Shown here piece after piece: positions 11,168 to 21,097 of a stretch of 64,000 bases of DNA. The position numbers and the translations under genes were made by a program. The stretch spans positions 55,520,609 through 55,584,608 of the forward strand of contig CP136066.1 in the NCBI GenBank assembly GCA_032622095.1, in the 5' to 3' direction. The DNA comes from Siphonodentalium dalli (taxonomy: Eukaryota > Mollusca > Scaphopoda > Gadilida > Siphonodentaliidae). Position 1 is the first letter of the stretch. The number at the start of each line of letters is the position of its first letter. A model generated the notes under the pieces. That model was not told the origin of the DNA. It did no database searches and worked only from the letters and a program-made list of their open reading frames with translations.

Positions 11168-11692
11168 GTAGATCAGGCCATGAATCTCTACTCTGGCTAA
11201 CGCCCGTATATATAGGGATCATATTCCACCAGTACAAAACCTTGGAACTTTTTGAAGTTTTGACAGGGAACCTTGTAAAGTCGAAACAATAACGCGGGGA
11301 ATATATTTCTTAGTTATTATCTGTTTCTTAATAAGGTACTTCACTGTAGATGAAGGTCCCAACTCAAAATTCCATGCTTTTCTGTGACTTTTTTTGAGCT
11401 GATGTCGCACTAAGCATGGAATTAATATTACCCAGGAGAAATGCCACAATTGTTAGCGACGCAAAGTAAAATCGCTAACAAATTCACTTAAATCGTGAAA
11501 TTTCTAGTTAGGACCTTCACCTCCAGTGAAGTATATTATTAAGGAACAGATAATAACTAATAAATATATTCCCCGCGTTATTTTTTCGACTTTATAAGGT
11601 TCCCTGTCAAAATTTAAAAAAGTTCCAAGGTTTTATACTGGAGGAATATGATCTATACGGGCGTTAGCCAGAGTAGAGATTCGTGGCATGAT
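11168..11692. mobile_element. Foldback: ~185-bp imperfect inverted repeat
   Basis: The left arm (about 11168-11358) and right arm (about 11512-11692) are reverse complements over most of their length, sharing 'tctactctggctaacgcccg', 'aaaccttggaact' and 'ataacgcggggaatatat'. The loop is about 150 bp. The 57-bp minisatellite begins about 15 bp beyond the right arm. Non-coding. Confidence 0.75.
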
Positions 11693-11707
11693 CTAATGGT
11701 AGAGTTA

Positions 11708-12671
11708 CCCAGTTAGCATTTACATGTACGGCAATCCGATACGGAAATTCAACAGTATGGTATGGCCAGTTAGCATTTACATGTATGGCAATCCGATACG
11801 GAAATTCAACAGTATGGTATGGCCAGTTAGCATTTACATGTATGGCAATCAGATACGGAAATTCAAAAGTATGGTATGGCCAATTAGCATTTACATGTAC
11901 GGCAATCAGATACGGAAATTCAACAGTATGGTATGGCCAGTTAGCATTTACATGTACGGCAATCAGATACGGAAATTCAACAGTATGGTATGGCCAGTTA
12001 GCATTTACATGTACGGCAATCAGATACGGAAATTCAAAAGTATGGTATGGCCAGTTAGAATTTACATGTATGGCAATCCGATACGGAAATTCAACAGTAT
12101 GGTATGGCCAGTTAGCATTTACATGTACGGCAATCAGATACGGAAATTCAACAGTATGGTATGGCCAGTTAGCATTTACATGTACGGCAATCAGATACGG
12201 AAATTCAACAGTATGGTATGGCCAGTTAGCATTTACATGTACGGCAATCAGATACGGAAATTCAAAAGTATGATATGGCCAGTTAGAATTTACATGTATG
12301 GCAATCCGATACGGAAATTCAACAGTATGGTATGGCCAGTTAGCATTTACATGTACGGCAATCAGATACGGAAATTCAAAAGTATGGTATGGCCAGTTAG
12401 AATTTACATGTATGGCAATCCGATACGGAAATTCAACAGTATGGTATGGCCAGTTAGCATTTACATGTACGGCAATCAGATACGGAAATTCAACAGTATG
12501 GTATGGCCAGTTAGCATTTACATGTACGGCAATCAGATACGGAAATTCAACAGTATGGTATGGCCAGTTAGCATTTACATGTACGGCAATCAGATACGGA
12601 AATTCAACAGTATGGTATGGCCAGTTAGCATGTACATGTATGGCAATCAGATACGGAAATTCAACAGTATG
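11708..12671. repeat. 57-bp minisatellite, about 17 units
   Basis: The unit runs from ATGTACGGCAATC through 'gtatggtatggccagttagc'; unit starts fall every 57 bp from 11724 to 12636. Because 57 is divisible by three and units rarely contain stops, long frames stay open on both strands (up to 358 residues). These are shadows of the repeat, not protein evidence. Variants are ordered: a unit with 'aaaag' in place of 'aacag' and 'ttagaattt' is followed by a 'caatccg' unit in three places, a sign of block duplication. Confidence 0.9.
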
Positions 12672-13337
12672 ATGAGGAGTGTTGAATCTGAGTTCATTTA
12701 CTAACAATGTTAAAGATGGTCTATCTATTCCTGTCACCACTTTCTACAAAACAAATTCTATATTTCACATAAAGGTGTTTTAAAAGATAAATTTTAAATC
12801 AAAATGCAGTATTGTTTTTAAATTCAATAGTCACATAAACTGTCTCGATCCATAGAAATTATTCATATAAAAATTAATTTCCTATTGACTGAGGCTCAAG
12901 TTGACTGATTTCCCTGGTCAAACAGTCAGTAGCTATACAACAAGTTTTGTTAAGAGATTGACCATCTTTATAAGCGGAACATTTGCTGGAACATTTTTCT
13001 GTAGTTTCTATACATGTAGGGTTGAACATTACTGTACAATTTAATATCTATTATCCAATTGTGTACTTTGTGTAATCATACTCATGTTACTAGTATGGTT
13101 AATAGAACACTTTGTTATTTATTGCAGTTGTTCCGACTTTTTATTATCTATTCCAATTTGGGGTTTTTTTTGTTACAAAATCAGTGATTTAAATCAATGA
13201 TTTAAATCGGCCGAACGTGTTTTGAAAGGATTAGAAGTTAACTTTGAATGGAAATTACGCCATTTTGTTGACGAATAGTCATATATGTTCCTTGTATTCA
13301 TTAATATGAGATTCTTTAATTACCAGACATAATAACG
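12672..13337. other. 3' flank of the GalNAc-transferase gene
   Basis: AT-rich with no coding frame. A minus-strand AATAAA at 13118-13123 lies about 215 bp past the stop codon and is a plausible poly(A) signal. A short 'gatttaaatc' palindrome is repeated near 13187 and 13199. Confidence 0.45.
13118..13123 (-). promoter_or_regulatory. Candidate poly(A) signal AATAAA
   Basis: The canonical hexamer on the minus strand, about 215 bp downstream of the stop codon at 13338. The region is AT-rich, so chance occurrence is possible. Confidence 0.35.
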
Positions 13338-15095
13338 TTATTTGAGCAAGTTAACATAATGTTGAAATATCCAACGTTGAGAAATTTTAGATTTATCACA
13401 CTTTCCCATCAACAAATGTGTCTTATCTCTGCCTCCTGTGTCCAAGCACAAACCAGATTCTTCATGCCGGAGCCATTTATTAGACTCATGTCTCCATTCG
13501 TTGACTTTTCCATCCATGCAATTTTCCAACACGGGGCGCAACTCCATATTTATCTCGATTACTTTGACACACTGCAGACTCGTTTTCAGTCGATTCTGAT
13601 TTGTCAACGAAAATCCCTGAGAAAATAATTTTTGTGTGCATGGAAGTAATGAGAATTGTTCGGGGGATTGGAATAGATATTCGTGGTTATCGAAGCAGAG
13701 GCCGGTTTGATTATTTTTTATCATTCCCCATGCTTTAACATCTTCGTCGTACACATTCAACTCAGGCCACACATTCTTCATAAACCACCCAAAGTCTTTA
13801 CAGTTGAGCGCTTTCTTGATTGCCAGGCGTTCAGATATATCCCCAGCGTCCAAATCTTTTAAATTTGGATAAAAATCGTACACAAACCGTCGATGATCAC
13901 CCATCCAAACGTCAATAGCACGTTTATAGTTATGCATCTCTGTTTCAAATCTCCCATCCGGAAACCTATAAGGCTGGGGTCGTGCTATGTGGCCTATTTT
14001 AGAGCAAGGCAAGTGAATAAGTCTTCCACCACACATCCAAACTCTCCATGCGAACTCTAAATTCTCACCGCCCCATATTTTCATTCCGTCATCATACAAT
14101 CCGATCTCCTTGAAATAATTCACATCAACTACGAAAGCGGGCCCAACCATAACAACACCAGGCAAAGCTTCCGTTTCAGTTTTGTTGTTCAGTTGATCGT
14201 CCCTGAAATAAGTTTCGAAAAATATCAGTCTCCAATCGAATCCATAGCGAGTTTTGTATCCGGGGCTAAATCCATATTTGAAAGTCTTTGCATCAATGTA
14301 ATCAAGATGTCCCATAGCAACGGTTTTACGATTCTTTACAAGTTCCGTTAGCAGTGGCTGGAGCCAATTTATATTAACTTCCATATGACTGTCAAAGAAT
14401 GAGACGACCTCGCCGGTCACGTGTTTAAATCCTTCCAACCGCGCTTTAATAAGACCAACTCGTTCCTTCAGTCGAATGAGTTTCACTAAAGTTGGAGGAA
14501 ATTTCTGTTGAATGTAAGAATCTAAATCTGCTTGAAGTTCCTGTAGGACGCTTGCGTCATCAACAAGAATAATTTCTTTGAGTATATGAGCCGGCGTGCG
14601 GTTGATTATGCTGTAGACTGTTCGCAGAAGAACAGAAGGCCACTCATTATAAAAAGGCACCACGATGCTAGTTGTTGGAAGATTGTGATCATACTTTAAA
14701 TTGGCACACGAAGGCGGTCTGGAGTCGGGAACCATTCTATTTAGAGGAATCATCTCACTCGCGTAAATGTTGATCCTGTACATCCCCATTGACCGTTTCA
14801 CGCGCTTGTCTTCATCCGCGGACATGAGCACGCCCCTCCCCACTTCCCCAACAGCCATGGGATCGTTCTTACCATAGTTATCAATAAGTTCGTTCCGAAT
14901 AATTTTTCCGGAATTCCATGATGTCAGGTTGCTTAATTGGCGAAAGTAGTTCTTGATGATATTTGGTCGAGGAACAAGAACTTTGTCATTGTAGTTTCCG
15001 TCAGCTAAAAGATGAGACGTAGCAACAAAGAGAAGAACAACAGCCAAGATTGATACCAACGCAATGGCAGCCACATACCTCTGCATGAGTCGCAT
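13338..15095 (-). CDS. Polypeptide N-acetylgalactosaminyltransferase (mucin-type O-glycosylation)
   Basis: A 585-residue Golgi type II membrane enzyme that transfers GalNAc from UDP-GalNAc to Ser/Thr of proteins, the first step of mucin-type O-glycosylation. Seen: a hydrophobic anchor at about residues 7-30, a stem, then a GT-A catalytic domain with PFYNEWPSVLLRTVYS (147-162), LVDDAS (177-182), the metal-binding DSH (235-237), WGGEN (341-345) and a conserved GH (His369). A C-terminal ricin-type lectin domain spans about 455-581 with GLCLD (548-552) and QRW (573-575). Length is normal for the family. The start is the first ATG (15095). The frame is open ten codons further, to a TTG preceded by an in-frame TGA, so no upstream ATG exists in this exon. 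The reading frame is a single exon; a spliced 5' UTR cannot be excluded. The donor-site segment usually A-G-G reads V-G-P (317-319), and the segment after His369 is one residue shorter than in GalNAc-T2, so activity or specificity may differ. Paralogue assignment is not attempted. Confidence 0.95.
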   Translation of the reverse strand: MRLMQRYVAAIALVSILAVVLLFVATSHLLADGNYNDKVLVPRPNIIKNYFRQLSNLTSWNSGKIIRNELIDNYGKNDPMAVGEVGRGVLMSADEDKRVKRSMGMYRINIYASEMIPLNRMVPDSRPPSCANLKYDHNLPTTSIVVPFYNEWPSVLLRTVYSIINRTPAHILKEIILVDDASVLQELQADLDSYIQQKFPPTLVKLIRLKERVGLIKARLEGFKHVTGEVVSFFDSHMEVNINWLQPLLTELVKNRKTVAMGHLDYIDAKTFKYGFSPGYKTRYGFDWRLIFFETYFRDDQLNNKTETEALPGVVMVGPAFVVDVNYFKEIGLYDDGMKIWGGENLEFAWRVWMCGGRLIHLPCSKIGHIARPQPYRFPDGRFETEMHNYKRAIDVWMGDHRRFVYDFYPNLKDLDAGDISERLAIKKALNCKDFGWFMKNVWPELNVYDEDVKAWGMIKNNQTGLCFDNHEYLFQSPEQFSLLPCTQKLFSQGFSLTNQNRLKTSLQCVKVIEINMELRPVLENCMDGKVNEWRHESNKWLRHEESGLCLDTGGRDKTHLLMGKCDKSKISQRWIFQHYVNLLK

Positions 15096-16164
15096 TGCTG
15101 CTCCGAAAAAACAGACTGGACACAATCACATGAAGCTAGGATGTCTCATTTGACCAGCGCAGACGGCTGAAGAAACAACGCAGACAGCTGTAGAAACACC
15201 GACTGCATGGTCGACAATATGCTGCATGGCCGAGCTGTCCATTGTCAATGTTTTCCAGGCCGGTAAGTCCTCAACAACCACATGGCGAATCGTTTTCTAG
15301 GAGAGAAAAAACACGTTCCGCAAATTACGATTGTAAAAATTACATGTCGTGAAACCACTTCACATCAATAAGAATGTACCGCTAAATTAAACGGTTGTAA
15401 CCACATCAGTTGCGGCAACAGCTATAGGCAACAGCCAGTCAATTATTCACCGAGTTTATGGGATCCTCTATCTGCGGCAATAATTATGTTTATCCGTGAT
15501 AGTTCATGAATGTGAAAACATGCCATGCGGGTTTTTTGAGTGCATATATATGTATGTAAACACAACTCTTGCCTCTAGAAAGCATATCATCCGTATTATC
15601 ACCGAGTCGAATCACGAATACCGCAGAACCAAACGATAAAAGCACATTTTTACCGTGCGTGCATTTGTTGTTGTTAGTATTATGTAAACATATCGCCCAT
15701 GCTCGACTAAGTCCGCCCAATTGATACATGTGTTAGAGTTAATAGCGTTAAAGTGGCTTTCTGCGTTCTCTTGTTACTTTACTTTCTGAATGGCATTTTG
15801 TTAAATCTTTTTGCTGTTATACGTTCCCCGGCTGATATACGTTCCCCGGCTGATATATCTGCTATATATTTTAGCGGTATACATGGCTGTTATACGTTCC
15901 CCGGCTGATATATCTGCTATATATTTTAGCGGTACATGGTATTATGGTGCCGTTTATAATTGGATGGTTTGTCAAACGACCCGCCGAAAACCCGACCGGA
16001 CATACACCAAGAAACAAAAATAAAGGACCACCGCAGTGCAATTAGCCATATTAACATCGGTATTTGTTTTCCAAAAAAAAATAAATATATATCTACAAGG
16101 AAAACAAGCTCAGACAAAATTATGCATGTTGCGAAAGTCGAAAAAGGGGGATAACTCCACCAAA
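15096..16164. other. 5' flank of the GalNAc-transferase; short direct duplication
   Basis: No coding frame is recognised. At about 15817-15943 a block containing 'gttatacgttccccggctga' and 'atatctgctatatattttag' is tandemly duplicated, with an extra 21-bp copy of its first part. No TATA-type promoter could be assigned with confidence. Confidence 0.5.
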
Positions 16165-16345
16165 TCTATACTAATAAAACTCAATGTTTTGTTTGTTAGT
16201 ATGTTTGTTTGTCTGCTTATAGGCGACCAAACGGCTGGACCATTAGGGTTGAACATTTGCAGACATGGGTAATTTGACCGCGGAGCGTTATTAGATAGGT
16301 CCCATTCACCTCAGATTCTTAAAGGGGCACTAATAACAATTGTAT
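16165..16345 (+). mobile_element. Helitron-like 5' end fragment
   Basis: TCTATACTAATAAAACTCAA followed by a TTTG/TCTG-rich stretch and 'gcgaccaaacggctgg' resembles the 5' ends of the Helitrons at 2296 and 3875. The gcgaccaaacg motif recurs at about 16364. No 3' hairpin-CTAG end was found. Confidence 0.4.
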
Positions 16346-16632
16346 ATATATTTTGGTTAGAGGCGACCAAACGTCGATTTCTAGAATTTAGTAAGGTTTT
16401 GATAGTTTTGTGTAGTTTTAGCCAAAATCGATCATTGGAACCTTTACACTAGTATAGTCTACATTGGTATTTTAGTAATTTTCCCCAGGTGCCGGTGGAT
16501 TTGACTCAAGCGCTAGATTCTTTCGTGAACGGCATATATGTTTCATCTTTATCGATTTGCGAGAACATTTGGCGAGCATATGCATCGTGTATAACCGTTA
16601 GCAATTGATAGCGATGAAGTTTGAAGTTTTAA

Positions 16633-16905
16633 CCATTCCATGACCATGACTGGGGTTTCCTGAAATGTTGCGAAAACATTGTGCCAATGCATTCTCTTAT
16701 GCACGCGAGTCTCCCATATATAGGGAGCCTCACATATACACGTACAAGTTAATGCATCGGCTTAACAATATTTACTATGACCTTGTAAGCCAATGCATTC
16801 TCTTATATATGCGAGGCTCCATATATGGGAGACTCGCATATAAAAGATAATGTACTGGCACAAGTTCTATAATGCTGCACCAGCGCAGCTCCTGCTATGA
16901 AAGGG
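16633..16905. mobile_element. piggyBac-like MITE, CCCTTTCATGA family, copy 1
   Basis: TTAA (16629-16632), then a decayed left end, and right end ATGAAAGGG next to TTAT. Two type II hairpins ('gcgagtctcccatatatagg') lie at about 16683-16760 and 16791-16860. 'ctgcaccagcgcagctcc' precedes the right end, as in the other copies. Confidence 0.75.
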
Positions 16906-16909
16906 TTAT

Positions 16910-18188
16910 GTTCTTGATCTAAACCTCCATTATGTATATTATTTCAAACAATACAAAATACTATTTTGTTCTGCTATAAAATCGACTATAAAAGCGCCCT
17001 GACAATGCATAAGTTGGATTGTAAAAGAACTACTATAAAATATGAATTGCTTGCCGCCTTCGACGAATTTCAACTTAATGAATATATGTTATAACTCGAG
17101 TTGCTTATTCACGTGCGGTAAGGGATTGTTAACTTCATTGTAACATGATGATACTTTAGTAACCATAAACAGGTAGTGTTGAATAGAAAAGAACGCCACA
17201 TAAGTACACCGTGTCCGTGTACACAATATCCCACGAATAATGGCTGACAATAAAGCATCATTTACTTATTTACAAATGAGCGACTATAGTGTCGACACTT
17301 TATTAGTTTCATGCATGGCGACTGAATTCATCGTCAATCATCATCTTTATTGAACAACGAGTCGCACTGACTCCTAATCAGGTATGACACCAGGGGAGGG
17401 GTCGGGCCGACGAGGGAAGACGTCGGGGAGAGCTGCATTGGTCAGCCCGGTAGCTATAGCCCCCTGTCGGGGGGGGGGGGGGGTTCGTATAGCCCCTTCT
17501 TCGGGGATCTCCTGACGCCACTCTTGTTATTATCAGTCCCATGATACATGTTAATACAATAGATTGTCACAATGTGATTAACATTTCAAAAATATATATT
17601 TACAAAACATCCAGTCATAATCACTTCACGTTAATTATATCTTCCCTATCCTTTTCCCTTCCGTGCTGGACATGTCTCTTTTCGTTTTTAGTACCGATCG
17701 AAGTGTAAACCGATGTACAATATTTTGACAATAATAGTTTAAAGGCACAGGGCGGTGCAGGGGCGCCGGAAGAGGGGGGGGGGGGGCAGCTGACCTCCCC
17801 TGCCCTTGACCAAGGGGGGCGAGCGGGGGCAGGACTTGCCCTTTTTCTGGAGACAGAAAATGCTTTTTGTGTGTTTAATCTCGTGTTTTTATAGCAAAAT
17901 GTGACTTTTTTGGTCCAAATACCACAAATTTCACAAGGAATATTAATTTTTTGTCAATTTTATCACAAAACAGCCATAAAAACCGACATATACCATTAAA
18001 ATAGGGATTTTTGCCACAATGAATTTATGGTTATTTTCTCGAGTTTGCGGAGAAAATGCTCTTTTTTGCGGAAAAGTGCCCTTTTTGTAGGCTCTGCCCC
18101 CCCTGTCCTTGGATGCTTCCGGCGCCCCTGGGGCGGTGTTCGTTGCAGAAATATTCATATTTGTTCAAATCGCCATGAACAGAAGGAA
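16910..18188. other. No gene seen; G-runs and a GC-rich inverted pair
   Basis: Poly-G tracts sit near 17468 and 17776. CAGGGGCGCCGGAAG (about 17758) recurs inverted at about 18116, bracketing a 370-bp AT-rich block that may be a further non-coding element. No frame is convincing. Confidence 0.5.
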
Positions 18189-19303
18189 CACCCCCGTGTA
18201 CGTGGTATCGCCAAAACCGAGGGTATCGCCAAAACCGAGAATATGGGAAAGTCATTTTCACGTATATGATATGGGGATATGTTTGTTTCTCATCGTAATA
18301 CAGACATCGAGCGTCGTATGTGTATGTCCACACGAAGCCGGAGTATTTATCCACTAGTTGTCATTTAGTTTTCCCAGAACAGACCATTAATTTTTTTTTG
18401 GCGAATTTTTCAATGGTGTTTTTGCTTTTGCTCACTCAAATTTTCTAGAACATCCATTCACTGGTATAGTTCCTGGACTCCCACGCTTCCAAAACAAATG
18501 CCGGTATATAGTTGAATCTGTCAATGAAGCATACGATTTGACAGAATTAAAAAAAACCCTGTCGTTCTCAATATCCGCGCGATATGAAGGGACCACTGTC
18601 GGTCCAGAATCGCGCTATCATTCATTCACGTTCTTGAGATCGCAAATCTGAATGCTGAGATGGATGTTCAATTAATTTCAATTGAAACACATTCATAATA
18701 TATATGCACACAATATTTCGAATATGTTATGGATTCATATTTCAGATGACATTCACAGTCCAATTTACCAGTCTCAGATACACATAAAAACACTCGAAAA
18801 CTCATCACAACTCCTTAAGTAATACGCATATTTACTGCACAGAAACTCGGCGTTTGGCGCATCTTCATCTGTGCCGTTCGCATCTTTCTGGACCGACAGT
18901 GGTCCCTTCATATCGCGCGGATATTGAGAACGACAGGGATTTTTTAAATTCTGTCAAATCGTATACTTCATTGACAGATTCAACTATATACCGGCATTTG
19001 TTTTGGAAGCGTGTGAGTCCAGGAACTATACCAGTGAATGGATGTTCTCGAAAATTTGAGTGAGCAAAAGTAAAAACACCATTGAAAAAATTCGCCAAAA
19101 AATAATGGTCTGATCTGGGAAAACTAAATGACAACTAGTGGATAAATACTCCTGCTTCGCGTGGACAAACACATACGATGCTCGATGCCTGTATTACGAT
19201 GAGAAACAAACATATCCCCATATCATATACGTGAAAATGACTTTCCCATATTCTCGGTTTTGGCGATACCCTCGGTTTTGGCGATACCACGTACACGGGG
19301 GTG
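18189..19303. mobile_element. Large foldback element with ~420-bp arms and 5-bp target duplication
   Basis: The left arm (18189-18608) and right arm (18887-19303) are near-identical reverse complements with only scattered mismatches, around a loop of about 280 bp. The ends CACCCCCGTG and CACGGGGGTG are perfect. AGGAA occurs directly outside both ends (18184-18188 and 19304-19308). Within each arm 'ggtatcgccaaaaccgag' is tandemly doubled near the tip. No transposase frame; the superfamily is unassigned. Confidence 0.85.
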
Positions 19304-19308
19304 AGGAA

Positions 19309-21097
19309 TATTAAAATATATATAGTTTTGTTCATATGCCAAACATAATCAGCGCGTAAATAGTATATTGTCGTCAAGAGTCAAGACATACGATGGTGTA
19401 CGTAAACAAAGATTCTGCTCGCGTTACAGAAGTTTTGCTTCTGTTTACATAACACAGCGCAATTCTATTGGTTGATCACACACAATTGATATAAACGCTC
19501 TTTATTATTTCCATATCAGGAAAACAGTAACAAATAACGCTCTTTATGTTTACCATACCCGGATCTAAACAAAAGCCAGTTTCTGTAACGTTTGTTTGTG
19601 CTTTTGTTTACATAACAAAGGAAAAACATTTGACAATAACATACTGTTTATGCCATATTTCTGATTGGTATAAGTCTGTCTATATTTTACTATTATTTCT
19701 GTTTATGGCGGTTAATATTTTATGCCCACCGCCAATGACGCCCGTGTCTTTAATGGTGCATTCTTCAACTGTGGTGGCCGAAAGAGTCGTAAAATATGAG
19801 TTTGAAGTAGTGCAATAAGCCCATAATATGACTTTAAATTATAGCTTTTGCACACACAAAAAATGAATCAGAAAAAAAAGAAAGAACCGCGATGGTGGTA
19901 AAATTCACACAATAACCCCATGCACCTAAGGCAAAAGCATCTAATTACAAAGAGAGTGTGCCACTTTATAACGCACGCGATACAGACATCGATATATATA
20001 TATCTCGTACACATGGTGACTTTAAGGTGGCGAACTATCTTTTATTTGCAACTAAATCCTTTCAGAAGTCAATATTCTCAGATTCGCCCATGGTTTTGGC
20101 AAACTGGCCCAAAAAAACGCGACCCAAATACATCATTGATTTGAGATGATATAATACTTTTCCAACTTTTTATTGAAACTCGATACGCTGACAAGCGCGA
20201 ATTACGCTGGCAAGCTGACATCGAAACAATCAATCATACTTAAACAGATAAACGTCAAAGATTTTACGACAGATAAAAGGATTTTTATGCTCATATATAC
20301 TCTACCAGACGCCAGATAAGGTGCACTTGATGATTTAATGAATTCGACTGGTATTTAATAGTAGTAGTAAATCCGATATGATAAGCACCAGATTTGTCAA
20401 AGTACGAAAGTCAAATTGTCCGTTTTCGATGCGATCATGCGAATAAAATACGAATTGCTCACACGAATATCTATAGCAGTAGTTTATACGAATACACATA
20501 AATGTACATTTTAGGAACGCCCTTTAAGGCATTTAATATATATTTGCCGTTGATTGACAATTAGACACAACAAACCCGGCCTCTTTATCATATGCGTTCT
20601 TTAGGTACTATATGAGCGAAAAGGTGGGGTTCATGGGGTAATCTGCCCAGTTTAATAATAGGGCACCAGTACATATATAGGCATTGAGTTTACACCAAAC
20701 ATAAAAGTATGTGATATCAACATGCATTGGATTGTTTGTTTATTTGCACAAATTATTACATAATATACAAAAACGTAATAATCTGTCTTGAAAATTTGCC
20801 CAGGAGCAGCATGGCCAATATAGGCCGTCTTCCTTTCGCCCCTTATACACAATAGAGAACAAGTAGATGACGATCAGATTGTTGTGTGACAATCGAGATA
20901 TGGTATGAAGCTCAGCTATGGTCGGGAAGATTTGTTACACTTTTCGGGATGTGTTATATTCATCAATTTTGTTCGGGCAGCTATGTTTAAATATATGTTT
21001 ATAAAATTATGTGTCTATGGATTGCTGCCCTTAAATGGTGAGTATTCCAGGTTAATGGTACATTGTGACACAGATGCACAGCCACGGTCTAATTAAT
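19309..21097. other. No gene seen
   Basis: Intergenic AT-rich sequence with only short frames on both strands. No repeat structure stood out. Confidence 0.45.

Noticed and set aside
11664-12740. Long open frames on both strands across the 57-bp array, as a repetitive protein
   Set aside because: A 57-bp period keeps three frames open without coding. Openness is equal on both strands, and there is no signal peptide, start context or domain outside the repeat.
15096-15125. Extending the GalNAc-transferase ten codons upstream
   Set aside because: The upstream in-frame start is a TTG directly preceded by a TGA stop. The first ATG at 15095 gives a normal short cytoplasmic tail before the membrane anchor.
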